From: Acanthosepion lycidas
Taxonomy: Eukaryota > Mollusca > Cephalopoda > Sepiida > Sepiidae
Assembly: GCA_963932145.1 (NCBI GenBank)
Contig: OZ010605.1
Coordinates: 29,892,313-29,956,312, forward strand
Direction: 5' to 3'
Length of the DNA stretch: 64,000 nucleotides
The translations under genes and the position numbers were made by a program. Under the pieces are notes generated by a model, which had not been told where the DNA came from, searched no databases, and saw only the letters and a list, made by a program, of their open reading frames with translations. Shown piece after piece: positions 63,262-64,000 of this stretch (its first letter is position 1; each line of letters starts with the position of its first letter).

Positions 63262-63650
63262 TTATGCGTCCCACCTCCCCGGGCAGGATTCGAACCTGAG
63301 TCGCCTAGCATATTTCTTGGAAACTAGAATCTTGGCCTCTTAAAGTCAAGGTTACATCCTTAACGTCCCTCCTTATTCTCATAATCTACACTCTTTACTG
63401 TGTTCTACTCTACTCAAATCACGCACCTCGTGCATCATTATATGCTCTCTACCTTGAGTTGCTCTTGCGCTTTCAATAGTAGAAATTTAGTCAAAATATG
63501 TTGAGCCAATCGATAGTTGGCCTATAAATATTCATGGTTACTTCAAAGAGAAAGAGAAAATGGAATTATATCATGTAGTGTGTAAATCATTTCTATGGAA
63601 ACGCAAGGCCTGAAGGCTTAAGACCAATTTTGGACCTAATTTGAAAATAG
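63262..63650 (-). mobile_element. Repeat family Z with tRNA-like segment
   Basis: On the minus strand the family Z body (63650-63430) is followed by 'TAACCTTGACTTTAAGAGGCC' and then a B-box-like CTCAGGTTCGAATCCTGCC (63300-63280) with a paired T-arm. The tRNA-like part lies 3' of the body on this strand. Confidence 0.7.
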
Positions 63651-63845
63651 AGCAAAGGTTAGTCGTTATCTATCCTCAAAGTTATCACTTCCTCTGCCCT
63701 CAATTTTCCTTCGTTTCTTACACGTCATTTTTGCTTTCTTATTACTCTAAACGTTATTTTTAGTGGGTAGAAATGTTTAAGCTGTTACCCCTGTTTTTTG
63801 TTTTATTTTATTAAAAAGTGAAATTAATAAAAAAACAAACAGACT
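63651..63845 (+). mobile_element. Possible LINE family A 3' UTR, decayed
   Basis: 'GTTAGTCGTTATCTATCCTC', 'TTTTTAGTGGGTAGAAATG', '..GTGAAATTAATAAAAAAA' follow the order of the family A 3' end ('CAATCGTTATCTACTGTCTTC', 'TTAGTGGCTTTACTGCC', 'GTGAAATTAAAAAA'). Confidence 0.45.
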
Positions 63846-63887
63846 AAGAACTAGATTAAGATGTCTTAATAAAGAAAATTTTAGCCT

Positions 63888-63985
63888 CCGACAGGAATCG
63901 AACCCACATCCCTTTTTACCTCAAGGAAACCCCTTCTTAAAGCAAAGTGAAGCATACCTCTACCAGATCAGCAACGGAGCCTGAC
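63888..63985 (-). repeat. tRNA-like Pol III head, minus
   Basis: The minus strand reads CTGATCTGGTAGAGGTATGC (A-box) and GTGGGTTCGATTCCTGTCGG (B-box), with a long spacer like the 50.79-kb head. The terminal stem pairs CTCCG/CGGAG, but the long central insert argues for a SINE head. Confidence 0.65.
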
Positions 63986-64000
63986 TGACGGGATGAAGTC

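Overview
This is a eukaryotic, AT-rich, non-coding window from a repeat-rich invertebrate genome. I infer a cephalopod, most likely an octopod. The reasons are the very long (AT)n/(GT)n/(ATT)n microsatellites, tRNA-derived SINEs whose body carries the 'CGGCCTTGTGCCACAT' block, several LINE families decayed to 3' ends, and 80-bp mariner-type MITEs. I found no host protein-coding gene, no intact transposon ORF and no bacterial-type feature. Most long ORFs are translations of short tandem repeats whose period is a multiple of three.

Layout. 0-5.7 kb: a polypyrimidine (TTCC)n block, three LINE 3' ends with (AAT)n tails, and a LINE endonuclease relic interrupted by a MITE and by a SINE with a 16-bp target duplication. 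5.7-8.0 kb: a hammerhead-bearing repeat, two fold-backs and many (AT)n arrays. 8-13 kb: LINE tails, a pogo/Tigger-like MITE and paired mariner MITEs. 13.1-15.6 kb: a 1.6-kb reverse-transcriptase relic flanked by inverted copies of another repeat. 15.7-20.1 kb: (AT)n islands with hammerhead motifs and Tc1 transposase relics. 22-27.2 kb: SINEs, a 27-bp minisatellite and a GC-rich ~230-bp tandem array. 29-32.1 kb: a cluster of three hammerhead motifs and a 1.86-kb Penelope-like element relic. 32.7-41 kb: hammerhead-like repeats, two decayed DNA transposons and more (AT)n. 41-50.5 kb: LINE tails, a 30-bp minisatellite and a 5S rRNA-derived segment joined to a tRNA SINE. 50.5-60 kb: LINEs, tRNA-headed repeats and an ~880-bp palindrome. 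60.5-62.3 kb: a 33-bp minisatellite with a 132-bp higher-order repeat, apparently grown from a LINE 3' end. 62.3-64 kb: tRNA-like repeats.

The most interesting signal is a recurring RNA motif: CTGANGA, a hairpin, then GAAA. It occurs at a dozen or more places on both strands. Several copies also have stem I, a short stem III and a GUC or GUA cleavage triplet, so they read as type I hammerhead ribozymes. Two loci have ~305-320-bp monomers bounded by the ribozyme, with a tRNA-like (Pol III) segment inside, which is the architecture of metazoan retrozymes and of the terminal repeats of Penelope-like elements. Many copies sit beside an (AT)n array or inside a fold-back. I infer that small ribozyme-bearing retroelements have seeded much of the (AT)n and palindromic DNA here. 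Coordinates of decayed repeats are approximate.
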